Below are positions 18,093-25,477 of a stretch of DNA of 64,000 nucleotides, piece by piece (within the stretch, counting starts at the first letter, position 1; every line of letters begins with the position of its first letter). The DNA comes from Mucilaginibacter limnophilus (GTDB lineage: Bacteria; Bacteroidota; Bacteroidia; Sphingobacteriales; Sphingobacteriaceae). Below the pieces are notes generated by a model, which was not told the origin of the DNA, made no database searches, and saw only the letters and a list, made by a program, of their open reading frames with translations. Location of the stretch: contig NZ_SACK01000004.1 of NCBI RefSeq assembly GCF_004005815.1, positions 1 through 64,000 on the forward strand, given 5' to 3'. A program made the translations under genes and the position numbers.

Positions 18093-19199
18093 TTACTTAA
18101 GTTTTTTCCTCAGCCATTTACGAACCGGCTCATCATACAATTTTAATGCGGTATAAGCTAAAATAGTGCTTCCTGTTAATATCAGCAATGCGTATGGCCA
18201 TGCTTGCAAAATAGTTACGCCTTTATGGTTACTAACCCATGCAACATAAAAATACACAAGGGGATAATGCACCAGGTATAGCGGATAAGAAATATTCCCT
18301 AAAAATTTACATATCCTTTTTTCCCGTTGTGTTTGTATTAAGCCGCTGGCGCCAAGGTAAACGATAAGCGGGAAAACAACAATAATGCAAACAGCTTCAT
18401 ATACCCCGTTCATCCAAAGATGCCCGGCACCACCAATGCGTGGCATATATAATACCAGGGCTACCAAAAGGCTGCACCATAAAAAGACGTTTTTAATACG
18501 GGTTGGTTTAGCTATACGTGAAAGTAACAGGCCGGCAAAAAAGGGGTACATGGTACGGGTTATGCCAATACGCATCTGCTTAGCATTCAGTGTCCAGCCG
18601 CCGCTAACATCGCCGTTTGTGATGGCGAGATGCGCCAGTGCAATAGCAGAAACAACCACTAAAATGCTTAATGCTGTTTTTGAGAACTTCCTGATCCATA
18701 TAGCGTAAAGTATATTGGCAATGTATTCAAAAAATAATGACCACCCCACGCTGTTCAAAGGGTGCATCTCTTGCCAGCCACGTATATCAAGCGATAAGGG
18801 CACGGGCAGAATGGTGTAACCAATAAGCATTACCAGCAGCATTTTCCAAACCGGAACGGTATGAATAAGCGGCCATAGCGTAGAATCAGTAAAATAGAAC
18901 CCTATAGCGCCAAGGGTCATTCCTAAAATCACCATTGGCTGAAGGCGCTCTATACGACGTTTAAAAAAACTGCCTGCTGTCATATTGTGCCAGCGGTCAT
19001 CATAAGCATAACCGATAACAAAGCCTGATAATAAGAAGAAAAAGTCGACGGCCAGGTAACCGTGATTAACAATAATATCTAAATGCCCCTTAGCTAATGG
19101 TTCTGCCAAATGAAAAGTTACAACTATAATTGCTGCTACACCGCGAAGGCCATCTAATATTGGATAATGTGGTTTTGTAACCAATCCGTTGTTGCTCAT
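18093..19199 (-). CDS. Acyltransferase 3 family membrane protein
   Basis: A 368-aa integral membrane O-acyltransferase of the OatA/NodX type with about ten membrane segments. Signature LDGLRGVAAIIVVTFHL (about 16-32) carries the conserved His used in catalysis, and FFFLLSGFVIGYAY follows. Such enzymes acetylate sugars of envelope polysaccharides or peptidoglycan. No SGNH domain is fused. It stands alone; the target is unknown. Confidence 0.9.
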   Translation of the reverse strand: MSNNGLVTKPHYPILDGLRGVAAIIVVTFHLAEPLAKGHLDIIVNHGYLAVDFFFLLSGFVIGYAYDDRWHNMTAGSFFKRRIERLQPMVILGMTLGAIGFYFTDSTLWPLIHTVPVWKMLLVMLIGYTILPVPLSLDIRGWQEMHPLNSVGWSLFFEYIANILYAIWIRKFSKTALSILVVVSAIALAHLAITNGDVSGGWTLNAKQMRIGITRTMYPFFAGLLLSRIAKPTRIKNVFLWCSLLVALVLYMPRIGGAGHLWMNGVYEAVCIIVVFPLIVYLGASGLIQTQREKRICKFLGNISYPLYLVHYPLVYFYVAWVSNHKGVTILQAWPYALLILTGSTILAYTALKLYDEPVRKWLRKKLK

Positions 19200-19455
19200 T
19201 TATAAAAATTGAATAGATGTGTGTCAAAGAAATCTTTCGCAAATTATAAAAGATGGCTTAAATCATAGGTTATTTTCTTCTTTTACAAATTACGGTAATA
19301 ATCCCTACTGTAACTGCCAACAATAAAAGCCTGTACTGAACAGATAGTTAACCCGGGACAATCTGTCACTTTTAACCCTCACTTTTGCCGCATATACACC
19401 GCTCAGATAAGATAATTTTGACGAGATTTATATGTGATGACCAACCTATTGTTAT

Positions 19456-20049
19456 ATGAGAAAAATAATCGTTTTATCGTTTCTTACCTTAGACGGTGTA
19501 ATGCAGGCACCGGGCGGACCAGAAGAAGATTTATCAGATGGTTTTACATATGGTGGATGGACTGCACCTTATAATGACGAAACTTCAGGCGAGGCTATGA
19601 AAAAACAGTTAGAACCTGCAGATCTTCTTTTAGGCAGAAGAACGTTTGAAATATTTGCATCTTACTGGCCTGAACATGCGGATTATTGGCCGGGCATTAA
19701 TGAAGTGACAAAATATGTGCTATCTAACACAATGGAAAGCTCAGAATGGGAAAACTCTGTGTTTGTTAAAAATATAGAAGATATTGAAAAGCTAAAAAAA
19801 TCAGAGGGACATGACATTAAGATCTGGGGCAGCAGCAAGCTTGTTCAGTTACTGCTGAAACATGATCTGGTGGACGAATTCTGGCTTAACATCCATCCGG
19901 TGATTCTTGGAAAAGGAAAAAGACTATTTGACAACGGTGCAATGCCTGCGGCGTTTAAACTTGCCGAAAGCACAGTTACCGCAACCGGTGTTATTATAGT
20001 TAATTATAAAAAATACGGGCAAGTAAAAACAGGCACTGTTGGCCCTTAA
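19456..20049 (+). CDS. Dihydrofolate-reductase-like (RibD C-terminal) protein
   Basis: A 197-aa protein of the RibD C-terminal / DHFR-like superfamily (YwjB/YyaP group): KIIVLSFLTLDGVMQAPGG at the N-terminus, LGRRTFEIFASYWP in the middle, IWGSSKLVQLLLKHDLVDE and NIHPVILGKGKRLF in the cofactor-binding half. Probably an NADPH reductase of unknown substrate. Monocistronic; the 256 nt upstream hold no gene. Confidence 0.88.
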   Translation: MRKIIVLSFLTLDGVMQAPGGPEEDLSDGFTYGGWTAPYNDETSGEAMKKQLEPADLLLGRRTFEIFASYWPEHADYWPGINEVTKYVLSNTMESSEWENSVFVKNIEDIEKLKKSEGHDIKIWGSSKLVQLLLKHDLVDEFWLNIHPVILGKGKRLFDNGAMPAAFKLAESTVTATGVIIVNYKKYGQVKTGTVGP

Positions 20050-20084
20050 GCGTGATTTGCATTTGGCATATAATGTATAAAGAT

Positions 20085-20310
20085 TCAGGTTTTGTATACG
20101 ATAGACTGCAAACGGTAAGTCAATTTAAGCTGCAAACGTTTATCTTCGGTGGCTATAATGCCTGCTTCTGTCCATTCTGCAAAAAATCTTAAACACTATC
20201 TCGTAGGTAGTACCTGCATATGATGCAACATCCTGTTTGGAAAGAGCAACTTTAAGAAAATAGTTGTCGTCAATACCGAATGTCTCCTGAAGCGTTATAA
20301 GCGTTTGCCA
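20085..20310 (-). pseudogene. Crp/Fnr regulator remnant (C-terminal part)
   Basis: The minus strand encodes TLITLQETFGIDDNYFLKVA then LSKQDVASYAGTTYE and VFKIF, the helix-turn-helix region of Bacteroidota Crp/Fnr regulators. A run of six T residues near 20180 shifts the frame; in the next frame the protein continues AEWTEAGIIATEDKRLQL to a stop at 20085. The cyclic-nucleotide-binding domain is missing: near 20303-20310 the sequence changes into a ClC-channel remnant on the other strand. Dead by both frameshift and truncation. Confidence 0.8.
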
Positions 20311-20721
20311 CCGCAGCACTGGTGGATATGGCAGCAATGTTTGCAGGCGCTTCCAGAGCATTGCTTACTTCAATTATATTCACACTTGAAACTACCGGCC
20401 AGCCCAATGGTTTGCTACCCTTGTTATGCGCATGTATAGCCGCATATTTTGTGTCGTTCTTTTAATGGAAGGCAGCATTATAACAGAAAAAATATGTCGG
20501 CGCGGCGTTAGTACGCCCGGCTGATACCATACTGACCCTCTGATGTATGCACGTGTTAAAAATCTTGTACAACCCGCGAAGTAACAGAAAAACACCCTGC
20601 TGTTAATAAAAATGAAATCTTGGATGTTTGCCTGCAACTAATGGGCACACTTAACACCGATACACTCCTTGTTGCAGATGAAAATCAGCAGAAAAAGGAA
20701 AAGTTACAACCAGGGATATAA
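20303..20721 (+). pseudogene. ClC chloride-channel remnant (C-terminal part)
   Basis: The plus strand reads FATAALVDMAAMFAGASRAL, LLTSIIFTLETTGQPNGLLP and CACIAAYFVSFF, the late membrane part of ClC family channels. A missing base in a T-run near 20460 shifts to a frame with LMEGSIITEKICRRGV, which ends at a TGA at 20522. A third frame holds EILDVCLQLMGTLNTDTLLV, CBS-like, ending at 20721. The first two thirds of the gene are missing. Several frame breaks show long decay. Confidence 0.75.
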
Positions 20722-20904
20722 CAAAATTTTACAGTAACAGCAAAATACCGAACAACGGTATAATGGCCCTTTTCGCATTCCAAGATGGATGGTTTACACT
20801 CGGCAAGCCATAAAAGTTCGCGGGACAGCTGTAATATGCATGTGCTTGTATAATATATAACGCATGCTTATATTTGAGCCCCAAAATTTGTAAAGATTTT
20901 ATCA

Positions 20905-20993
20905 GGAGAGATGTCAGAGTGATCGAATGTGCCTGATTCGAAATCAGGTGTACTGTAACAGGTACCGGGGGTTTGAATCCCTCTCTCTCCGCC
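20905..20993 (+). tRNA. tRNA-Ser (anticodon CGA), possibly decaying
   Basis: Acceptor GGAGAGA (20905-20911) pairs with TCTCTCC (20984-20990), anticodon arm CCTGA-TTCGAAA-TCAGG has CGA at 20939-20941, and a long variable arm is present. Odd points compared with tRNA-Ser(UGA) at 17170: position 10 is T (opposite T25), G19 is A (20922), C56 is T (20974), the CCA end reads CCT, and no TAnnTTTG box lies at the expected place upstream. The UGA tRNA could read UCG by wobble, so loss would be tolerated. Confidence 0.75.
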
Positions 20994-21007
20994 TTACCAA
21001 TGAAAAC

Positions 21008-21042
21008 AGCCTGCCAAACGTTGATTTAGCAGGCTATTTTTT
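21008..21042 (+). terminator. Terminator after tRNA-Ser(CGA)
   Basis: AGCCTGC (21008-21014) pairs with GCAGGCT (21029-21035), followed by ATTTTTTT. Confidence 0.75.
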
Positions 21043-21163
21043 TGCTTACGTGCTTTCACAATGAGCTCTCTTTTTAAGTCAATGGAAATATGGCTTAGTT
21101 AATAGTTATAATTAATACACCTACTTTCTAATCCTCTATTATAGAAATAAAAAAATAAATTGC

Positions 21164-21205
21164 GCAACTCAAAAGTTGCACATATATTTGCAACCCGAGA
21201 GTTGC
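21164..21205 (+). promoter_or_regulatory. Double ArsR operator over the promoter
   Basis: Two palindromes share the half-sites GCAAC and AGTTGC: GCAACT-N4-AGTTGC (21164-21179) and GCAACC-N4-AGTTGC (21190-21205), centres 26 bp apart. Between them lies a perfect -7 box TATATTTG (21183-21190), whose last base is the first base of operator 2. A dimeric repressor bound here would block the promoter; the ArsR-type gene immediately downstream is the obvious ligand. Confidence 0.8.
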
Positions 21206-21220
21206 TTATTATCTATTAAC

Positions 21221-21538
21221 ATGAAACAAGATATATTTCAAGCCATAGCCGACCCCACACGCAGGGCTATTTTAACGCTGCTTGCCATCCAGGCGCTGAC
21301 GCCGAATGCTATGGCCCAAAAATTTGATATGACCCGGCAGGCTGTATCAAAACATATTAAAGTATTGCACGAATGCGAACTAATTAAACCTGAGCATAGT
21401 GGCAGGGAGATTTATTATCACTTTAATGCAAAAAAAATGCAGGAGTTCGATCATTGGTTAGCCCAATTCAGGCAAAGCTGGGAAACTCAATTTAATCAAC
21501 TCGACCAACTATTGACAACAATTAAAGAACAGAAATAA
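21221..21538 (+). CDS. ArsR-family transcriptional regulator
   Basis: A 105-aa winged-helix repressor: [18 protein letters not shown] at the N-terminus, recognition helix region [13 protein letters not shown] (about 45-57), then [10 protein letters not shown] in the wing. There are no Cys-based metal sites, so it belongs to the group paired with SRPBCC proteins rather than metal sensors. The start MKQDIFQ is preferred because longer frames would overlap the operator. Overlaps the SRPBCC gene by one nucleotide (TAATG). Confidence 0.93.
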   Translation: MKQDIFQAIADPTRRAILTLLAIQALTPNAMAQKFDMTRQAVSKHIKVLHECELIKPEHSGREIYYHFNAKKMQEFDHWLAQFRQSWETQFNQLDQLLTTIKEQK

Positions 21539-22038
21539 TGAACAACGATTTGCTATTTGATTTTAACGTTGATAAAACGGCCAAAACGGTTTACATCACC
21601 AGGGAATTTAATGCAGGACAGTCATTGGTATGGGATGCTTTTACTAAAGCCGAACTACTTGACCAATGGGGAGCGCCCGCCCCTATGCGCGCCAAAACCA
21701 AGTATATGGATTTTAAAGTTGGCGGACGAAGGTTTTATGCGATGATAAGCCCCGACGGACAAGAGCGCTGGGCGGTGCAGGAATATACTTCCATCACCCC
21801 GAAAACCAATTTTAAAATGTACAACGCGTTTGCCGATAAAGACGAAAACCGTGAACTGCCTGGCTCTGAATGGGACTACAATTTCAGCGAAAAAAATGGT
21901 ATTACCAAAATAGACATTACTATTTATAACGAATCTTTTGAGCGGTTGGAGAAATTATTAGAGGGCTTTAAGATAGGCTTTACCATGACATTAACCAACT
22001 TGGAAAACCTCTTATCAACTTTATCAGAAAAACAATAA
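21538..22038 (+). CDS. SRPBCC / AHSA1-like protein
   Basis: A 166-aa protein of the START-like AHSA1 superfamily ([42 protein letters not shown]). These have a hydrophobic ligand cavity and nearly always follow an ArsR gene, as here with a one-base overlap. The ligand is unknown. Co-transcribed with the VOC gene. Confidence 0.92.
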   Translation: MNNDLLFDFNVDKTAKTVYITREFNAGQSLVWDAFTKAELLDQWGAPAPMRAKTKYMDFKVGGRRFYAMISPDGQERWAVQEYTSITPKTNFKMYNAFADKDENRELPGSEWDYNFSEKNGITKIDITIYNESFERLEKLLEGFKIGFTMTLTNLENLLSTLSEKQ

Positions 22039-22073
22039 AAGGAAATTTACAATCACATTTAAAAACAATAATC

Positions 22074-22508
22074 ATGAGAACAATTAACCCGTGGATAAAT
22101 TTCAACGGAAATGCTGAAGAAGCATTCACTTTTTACAAATCAGTTTTTGGCGGCGAGTTTACCAAGGTGGTGCGTTTTAAAGACCTTGCAAGCGACGAAT
22201 TTCAGGTACCGGAAAATGAAGCTGATAAAATTATGACCATTGCCTTGCCACTTGGCAAGCACAATGTATTACTGGCCAATGATGTTCCTGAATTTATGGG
22301 CCGTGTAAACGAGAACGAAAACAGATCTAAAATAGTAGTGAACGCAGAGAGCCGCGAAGAAGCAGACAAAATATTTAACGGCCTGTCGGCAGGTGGAGAT
22401 GTTGAAGGGCCTATAGGCGACAGTCCATGGGGTACATACGCCGGAATGTTCAGAGACAAGTATGGCATTGAATGGATTGTGGAATTTGGCCCAAATTATA
22501 ACAGTTAA
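22074..22508 (+). CDS. VOC family protein (PhnB-like)
   Basis: A 144-aa glyoxalase/bleomycin-resistance fold protein with INPWINFNGNAEEAFTFYKS at the N-terminus and SPWGTYAGMFRDKYGIEWIV at the C-terminus, the PhnB/3-demethylubiquinone subgroup. Third gene of the ArsR operon, 35 nt after the SRPBCC gene. The activity cannot be predicted. Confidence 0.9.
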   Translation: MRTINPWINFNGNAEEAFTFYKSVFGGEFTKVVRFKDLASDEFQVPENEADKIMTIALPLGKHNVLLANDVPEFMGRVNENENRSKIVVNAESREEADKIFNGLSAGGDVEGPIGDSPWGTYAGMFRDKYGIEWIVEFGPNYNS

Positions 22509-22537
22509 TCCTTCTCTTGAAAATCTAAAAACGCTTC

Positions 22538-22570
22538 AAAGCCCGCTATCACTAATTGCGGGCTTTTTAA
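22538..22570 (+). terminator. Terminator of the ArsR operon
   Basis: AAAGCCCGC (22538-22546) pairs with GCGGGCTTT (22558-22566), then TTAA. Confidence 0.8.
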
Positions 22571-22597
22571 TATACTTGTGTAGTTTATTCGGACTTA

Positions 22598-23176
22598 ATG
22601 AATAAAGACGTTTATAACGAGTCGGTAAAAACAGGCCAACTGCAATTAGTTGGCTTTTGGCCAAATTTTTCACATTTCGGACTTGTAGCCTATCTATTAT
22701 TCATACCTGCGGCAGCATTGCTTTCTAATCTGATAGGTTATTTTCAGAACAGTCCTTTTATATTCCAGGAAAGGGATTTAGGGATGATAATAATTCCTTT
22801 GATTTTGGCTATAATAGCTTATATAATTCAAAAACGACGGTTAAACTTTCGGTTAGTTCAAACAAATTTAAGTCATATCCAACTAAAAGAGATTCTTAAA
22901 CAAACTGCTAAAGAACATGAGTGGATACTTATATCCTCAACAAATTATGCATACGTGGGTCAGACAAATCCAAGTTTTTTTTCCGGAAGTTGGGGAGAAC
23001 AAATAACAATATTGTTCTATAATAATTGTGTTTTGATAAATAGCATCTGTGATCCTCAAAAAAGAGCGTCTGTAGCGTCTTGGGGAAGAAACAGAAAAAA
23101 TGAGAAAATAGTAATTGAAAAAATTAAACAGGAAGATCATCAATCTAGAATTATAACACATGTGCTTAACAATTGA
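22598..23176 (+). CDS. Hypothetical membrane protein
   Basis: A 192-aa protein with two membrane segments (about 28-48 and 62-80) followed by a cytoplasmic domain of about 110 residues (KEILKQTAKEHEWILISSTN; later DPQKRASVASWGRNRKNE). No family recognised. It stands alone with a terminator just upstream. Lower GC than the neighbours. Confidence 0.7.
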   Translation: MNKDVYNESVKTGQLQLVGFWPNFSHFGLVAYLLFIPAAALLSNLIGYFQNSPFIFQERDLGMIIIPLILAIIAYIIQKRRLNFRLVQTNLSHIQLKEILKQTAKEHEWILISSTNYAYVGQTNPSFFSGSWGEQITILFYNNCVLINSICDPQKRASVASWGRNRKNEKIVIEKIKQEDHQSRIITHVLNN

Positions 23177-23480
23177 TATTATTAACTTCGTTCAGGAGGA
23201 TCCCCTAAGTAAATGGCCCTTTTCCGATAAAAAACTTACCTATAATACTTATTACAGCATGTTATGTAGAAAGCGACAGGTAAAACTGTTGTTTATCCAA
23301 CTATAGCGCACATCCTCCTGGCAGATAAACCTGGGTAGGTGAACACTTTCTTTTTGTTATTTGATATTGTTGGTTCTTTTTATACGTTACCGGATGTTTG
23401 ATCGTTTATTTTTTAATATTTGCCAAACCGGTTAAAACTAACTGTTGCGCCGGTGGTTTACTCACTTTAAAAATATACAT
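23177..23480. other. Non-coding gap without recognised features
   Basis: About 300 nt between the hypothetical membrane protein and the small lipoprotein. I see no ORF with coding character, tRNA or strong hairpin. It presumably holds the promoter of the lipoprotein gene, but no clean TAnnTTTG box was found. Confidence 0.4.
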
Positions 23481-23984
23481 ATGAAACTACGCTACATTAT
23501 TTTATTACTTGTGATTGCTTTCGTCGGTTGTAAAAAGGACGAAACTAACCCGCCGGAAGACTTCCAGACTAAGGCAAGCGGAAACTGGGCCATTACCAAA
23601 GTAAGTTATTACTATGCTGATGATAACGAAGAATCATTATACAGCGACGAATTTACACCAAACAGCAGTGTTACTTTTTCAGGTGATAATTCAGTAGCTA
23701 TAACTGACACAAACGGCGTTGCTAAAACTTATACTTACGTGGCCGCTACACGTTATGACAGAGATGCCGAAATATACTATTATGAAACAACCGTGAGAGA
23801 TCTGTTCACCAACTACTTTGCGGGCAAAAATGGCAGCGACGGCCCCTATAAAGTTAAATTTGCAGATAATAACACCATGCTTTGGAATGTTGAAGTTTCA
23901 AATCCGCAGTATAATGTACCCGGCAGTTCTGCTGCTAAGCCATCGCATGCAGGATACTTCTATATTACCTTTAAAAGAAAGTAA
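23481..23984 (+). CDS. Small secreted lipoprotein
   Basis: A 167-aa lipoprotein: signal MKLRYIILLLVIAFVGC with lipobox Cys17 followed by KKDE. The mature part (ASGNWAITKVSYYYADDNEE, SSVTFSGDNSVAITDTNG) resembles lipocalin-like outer-membrane lipoproteins of Bacteroidota. The start at the signal peptide is preferred over a frame beginning 12 codons upstream. Function unknown. Confidence 0.8.
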   Translation: MKLRYIILLLVIAFVGCKKDETNPPEDFQTKASGNWAITKVSYYYADDNEESLYSDEFTPNSSVTFSGDNSVAITDTNGVAKTYTYVAATRYDRDAEIYYYETTVRDLFTNYFAGKNGSDGPYKVKFADNNTMLWNVEVSNPQYNVPGSSAAKPSHAGYFYITFKRK

Positions 23985-23999
23985 TTTTTTTACTCGCAT

Positions 24000-24039
24000 A
24001 AAATAAGAGAGCCACCTTTTCCGGTGGCTCTCTTATTTT
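24000..24039. terminator. Bidirectional terminator (lipoprotein / GH26)
   Basis: AAATAAGAGAGCCACC (24001-24016) pairs perfectly with GGTGGCTCTCTTATTT (24023-24038) around a 6-nt loop, between two convergent genes. Confidence 0.88.
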
Positions 24040-24051
24040 AATAACTCAACA

Positions 24052-25182
24052 TTAAAGCTTTTTTCTATATATCTTTTTGCTTACATCCTTCTGAAAAAGT
24101 GTTCGCGGATGCCGGTATAGCTGTTTAAAATCTTCCTCGCTTATTTGCCCTTTATAAGGCACAAAAAAGTGTTCGGTTTTCCAGTTACGCCAAACCAGCA
24201 TGTACGATAATTTATAAGGCAATAGTTCGGGCAGTAACACCTTTGTCCACCAGTCGGCCTGAGGTACATTTTCATATCCAACTTCTGTAAGGGCCGGTAT
24301 CTTGTTATGTTTTTTTGCGACGGTATTTAAAATTTCCAGTCGTTTTTTTATATCCTGCACAAAGTAGTTTACGTTTGAATCACAGTAAATATCGGTACCG
24401 ATAACGTCAACGTAATCATCACCCGGGTACCTGTCCATTAATTCGTTTTCTGTAGTATATGGTCCTGCCGAATAAGCAAACAACAGGTTATGCAGGTGTT
24501 TCTCATTGCGCAGGTAATCAACCGTAAACTTCCACAAAGCTTTAAACTCACCCGGAGTGCATGACGACTTTCCCCACCAGAACCAGTTACCCGTATGCTC
24601 GTGAAAAGGACGGTAAATAATCGGCACGCCCTTATCGTTTCCCTGCGCTTTTAAAATAAAGAATGCAAACTTATCAAGCCAGCTTACATAAACAGACTTA
24701 TACTTTGCATCGTTTAGTATAGCGTTTACCGAACCCAAAGGAGTACTCCAAGCGGTTTTTCCGGTTACAGGATCGTTCAGGTGCCAGCTGATAGTGTTTA
24801 TGCCTCCGCGTTTATACGTTTCCTGTATAAACGCTGTCATTTGCTGAAAGTTTACACCATCAAAATTGTCCAAACTATCGCGTTCCAAACTCCCTAAATC
24901 CCATCCGTATACTGCAGGATATTCACCGGTTACTTCCTTTACATCTGATTTTCCTGGTATATTTTTCCATCCTACACCGTAAGCCAGGTCATCCTGGTGA
25001 CCGAACATAATACCTTTATCGGTTAACCTTGCAAGGTTTTGATAAAGCATTACCGTTTCGGCGGTGGCATTCTTATCAGAAGGCATTACCTGCGAGCGGC
25101 TGCACGCCGGTATTAAACTGATAATGAGTATAGAAGAAGCAAAAATCCCAGCTTTCATAACGTGGTAACCGTTTTTAATCAT
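24052..25182 (-). CDS. GH26 beta-mannanase-like lipoprotein
   Basis: A 376-aa glycoside hydrolase family 26 enzyme cutting beta-1,4-mannan or related glycans outside the cell. It has a lipoprotein signal (LIIS-LIPAC, Cys27), GIMFGHQDDLAYGVGW, the acid/base Glu195 in YRPFHEHTGNW and the nucleophile Glu300 in ALTEVGYE. Full length. An in-frame Met9 (start 25158) is an alternative. No SusCD pair or other glycan genes are nearby, so it acts outside a classical PUL here. Confidence 0.92.
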   Translation of the reverse strand: MIKNGYHVMKAGIFASSILIISLIPACSRSQVMPSDKNATAETVMLYQNLARLTDKGIMFGHQDDLAYGVGWKNIPGKSDVKEVTGEYPAVYGWDLGSLERDSLDNFDGVNFQQMTAFIQETYKRGGINTISWHLNDPVTGKTAWSTPLGSVNAILNDAKYKSVYVSWLDKFAFFILKAQGNDKGVPIIYRPFHEHTGNWFWWGKSSCTPGEFKALWKFTVDYLRNEKHLHNLLFAYSAGPYTTENELMDRYPGDDYVDVIGTDIYCDSNVNYFVQDIKKRLEILNTVAKKHNKIPALTEVGYENVPQADWWTKVLLPELLPYKLSYMLVWRNWKTEHFFVPYKGQISEEDFKQLYRHPRTLFQKDVSKKIYRKKL

Positions 25183-25233
25183 GCGTACCGTAATATATTT
25201 GTTTTTGTTTTGATTTATTAATATTTTTATGGA

Positions 25234-25440
25234 ATGAACAAAAATTTGATCTGGCGAATAGGCTTGTACATCGTTCTTATAGTGCTAATAGTGTTTTACT
25301 TTAATGTTTTAAACCAAGACCATCCCGAAATACAATCGGTATTATTTTTACCCGCAGTAATAATCGTTTTATTCGCTTTGCTTTACGATCAGTTTTTCCC
25401 TAAACAAGATCCTCGCAAGAGAAGAAAAGATTCTTTATAA
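25234..25440 (+). CDS. Small two-helix membrane protein
   Basis: A 68-aa protein with two hydrophobic segments (about 8-25 and 35-51) and a basic tail ending PRKRRKDSL, consistent with a small inner-membrane hairpin protein. No family recognised. Convergent with the TPR gene. Confidence 0.7.
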   Translation: MNKNLIWRIGLYIVLIVLIVFYFNVLNQDHPEIQSVLFLPAVIIVLFALLYDQFFPKQDPRKRRKDSL

Positions 25441-25477
25441 ATTTCCTGTCAATCTTCAGCAGTTACTTTTCCCTTTA

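Noticed and set aside
20392..20637. 81-aa minus-strand ORF
   Set aside because: Antisense shadow of the ClC remnant on the plus strand.
24052..25182. Polysaccharide utilisation locus
   Set aside because: Only the GH26 gene is present; no SusC/SusD pair or sensor nearby.
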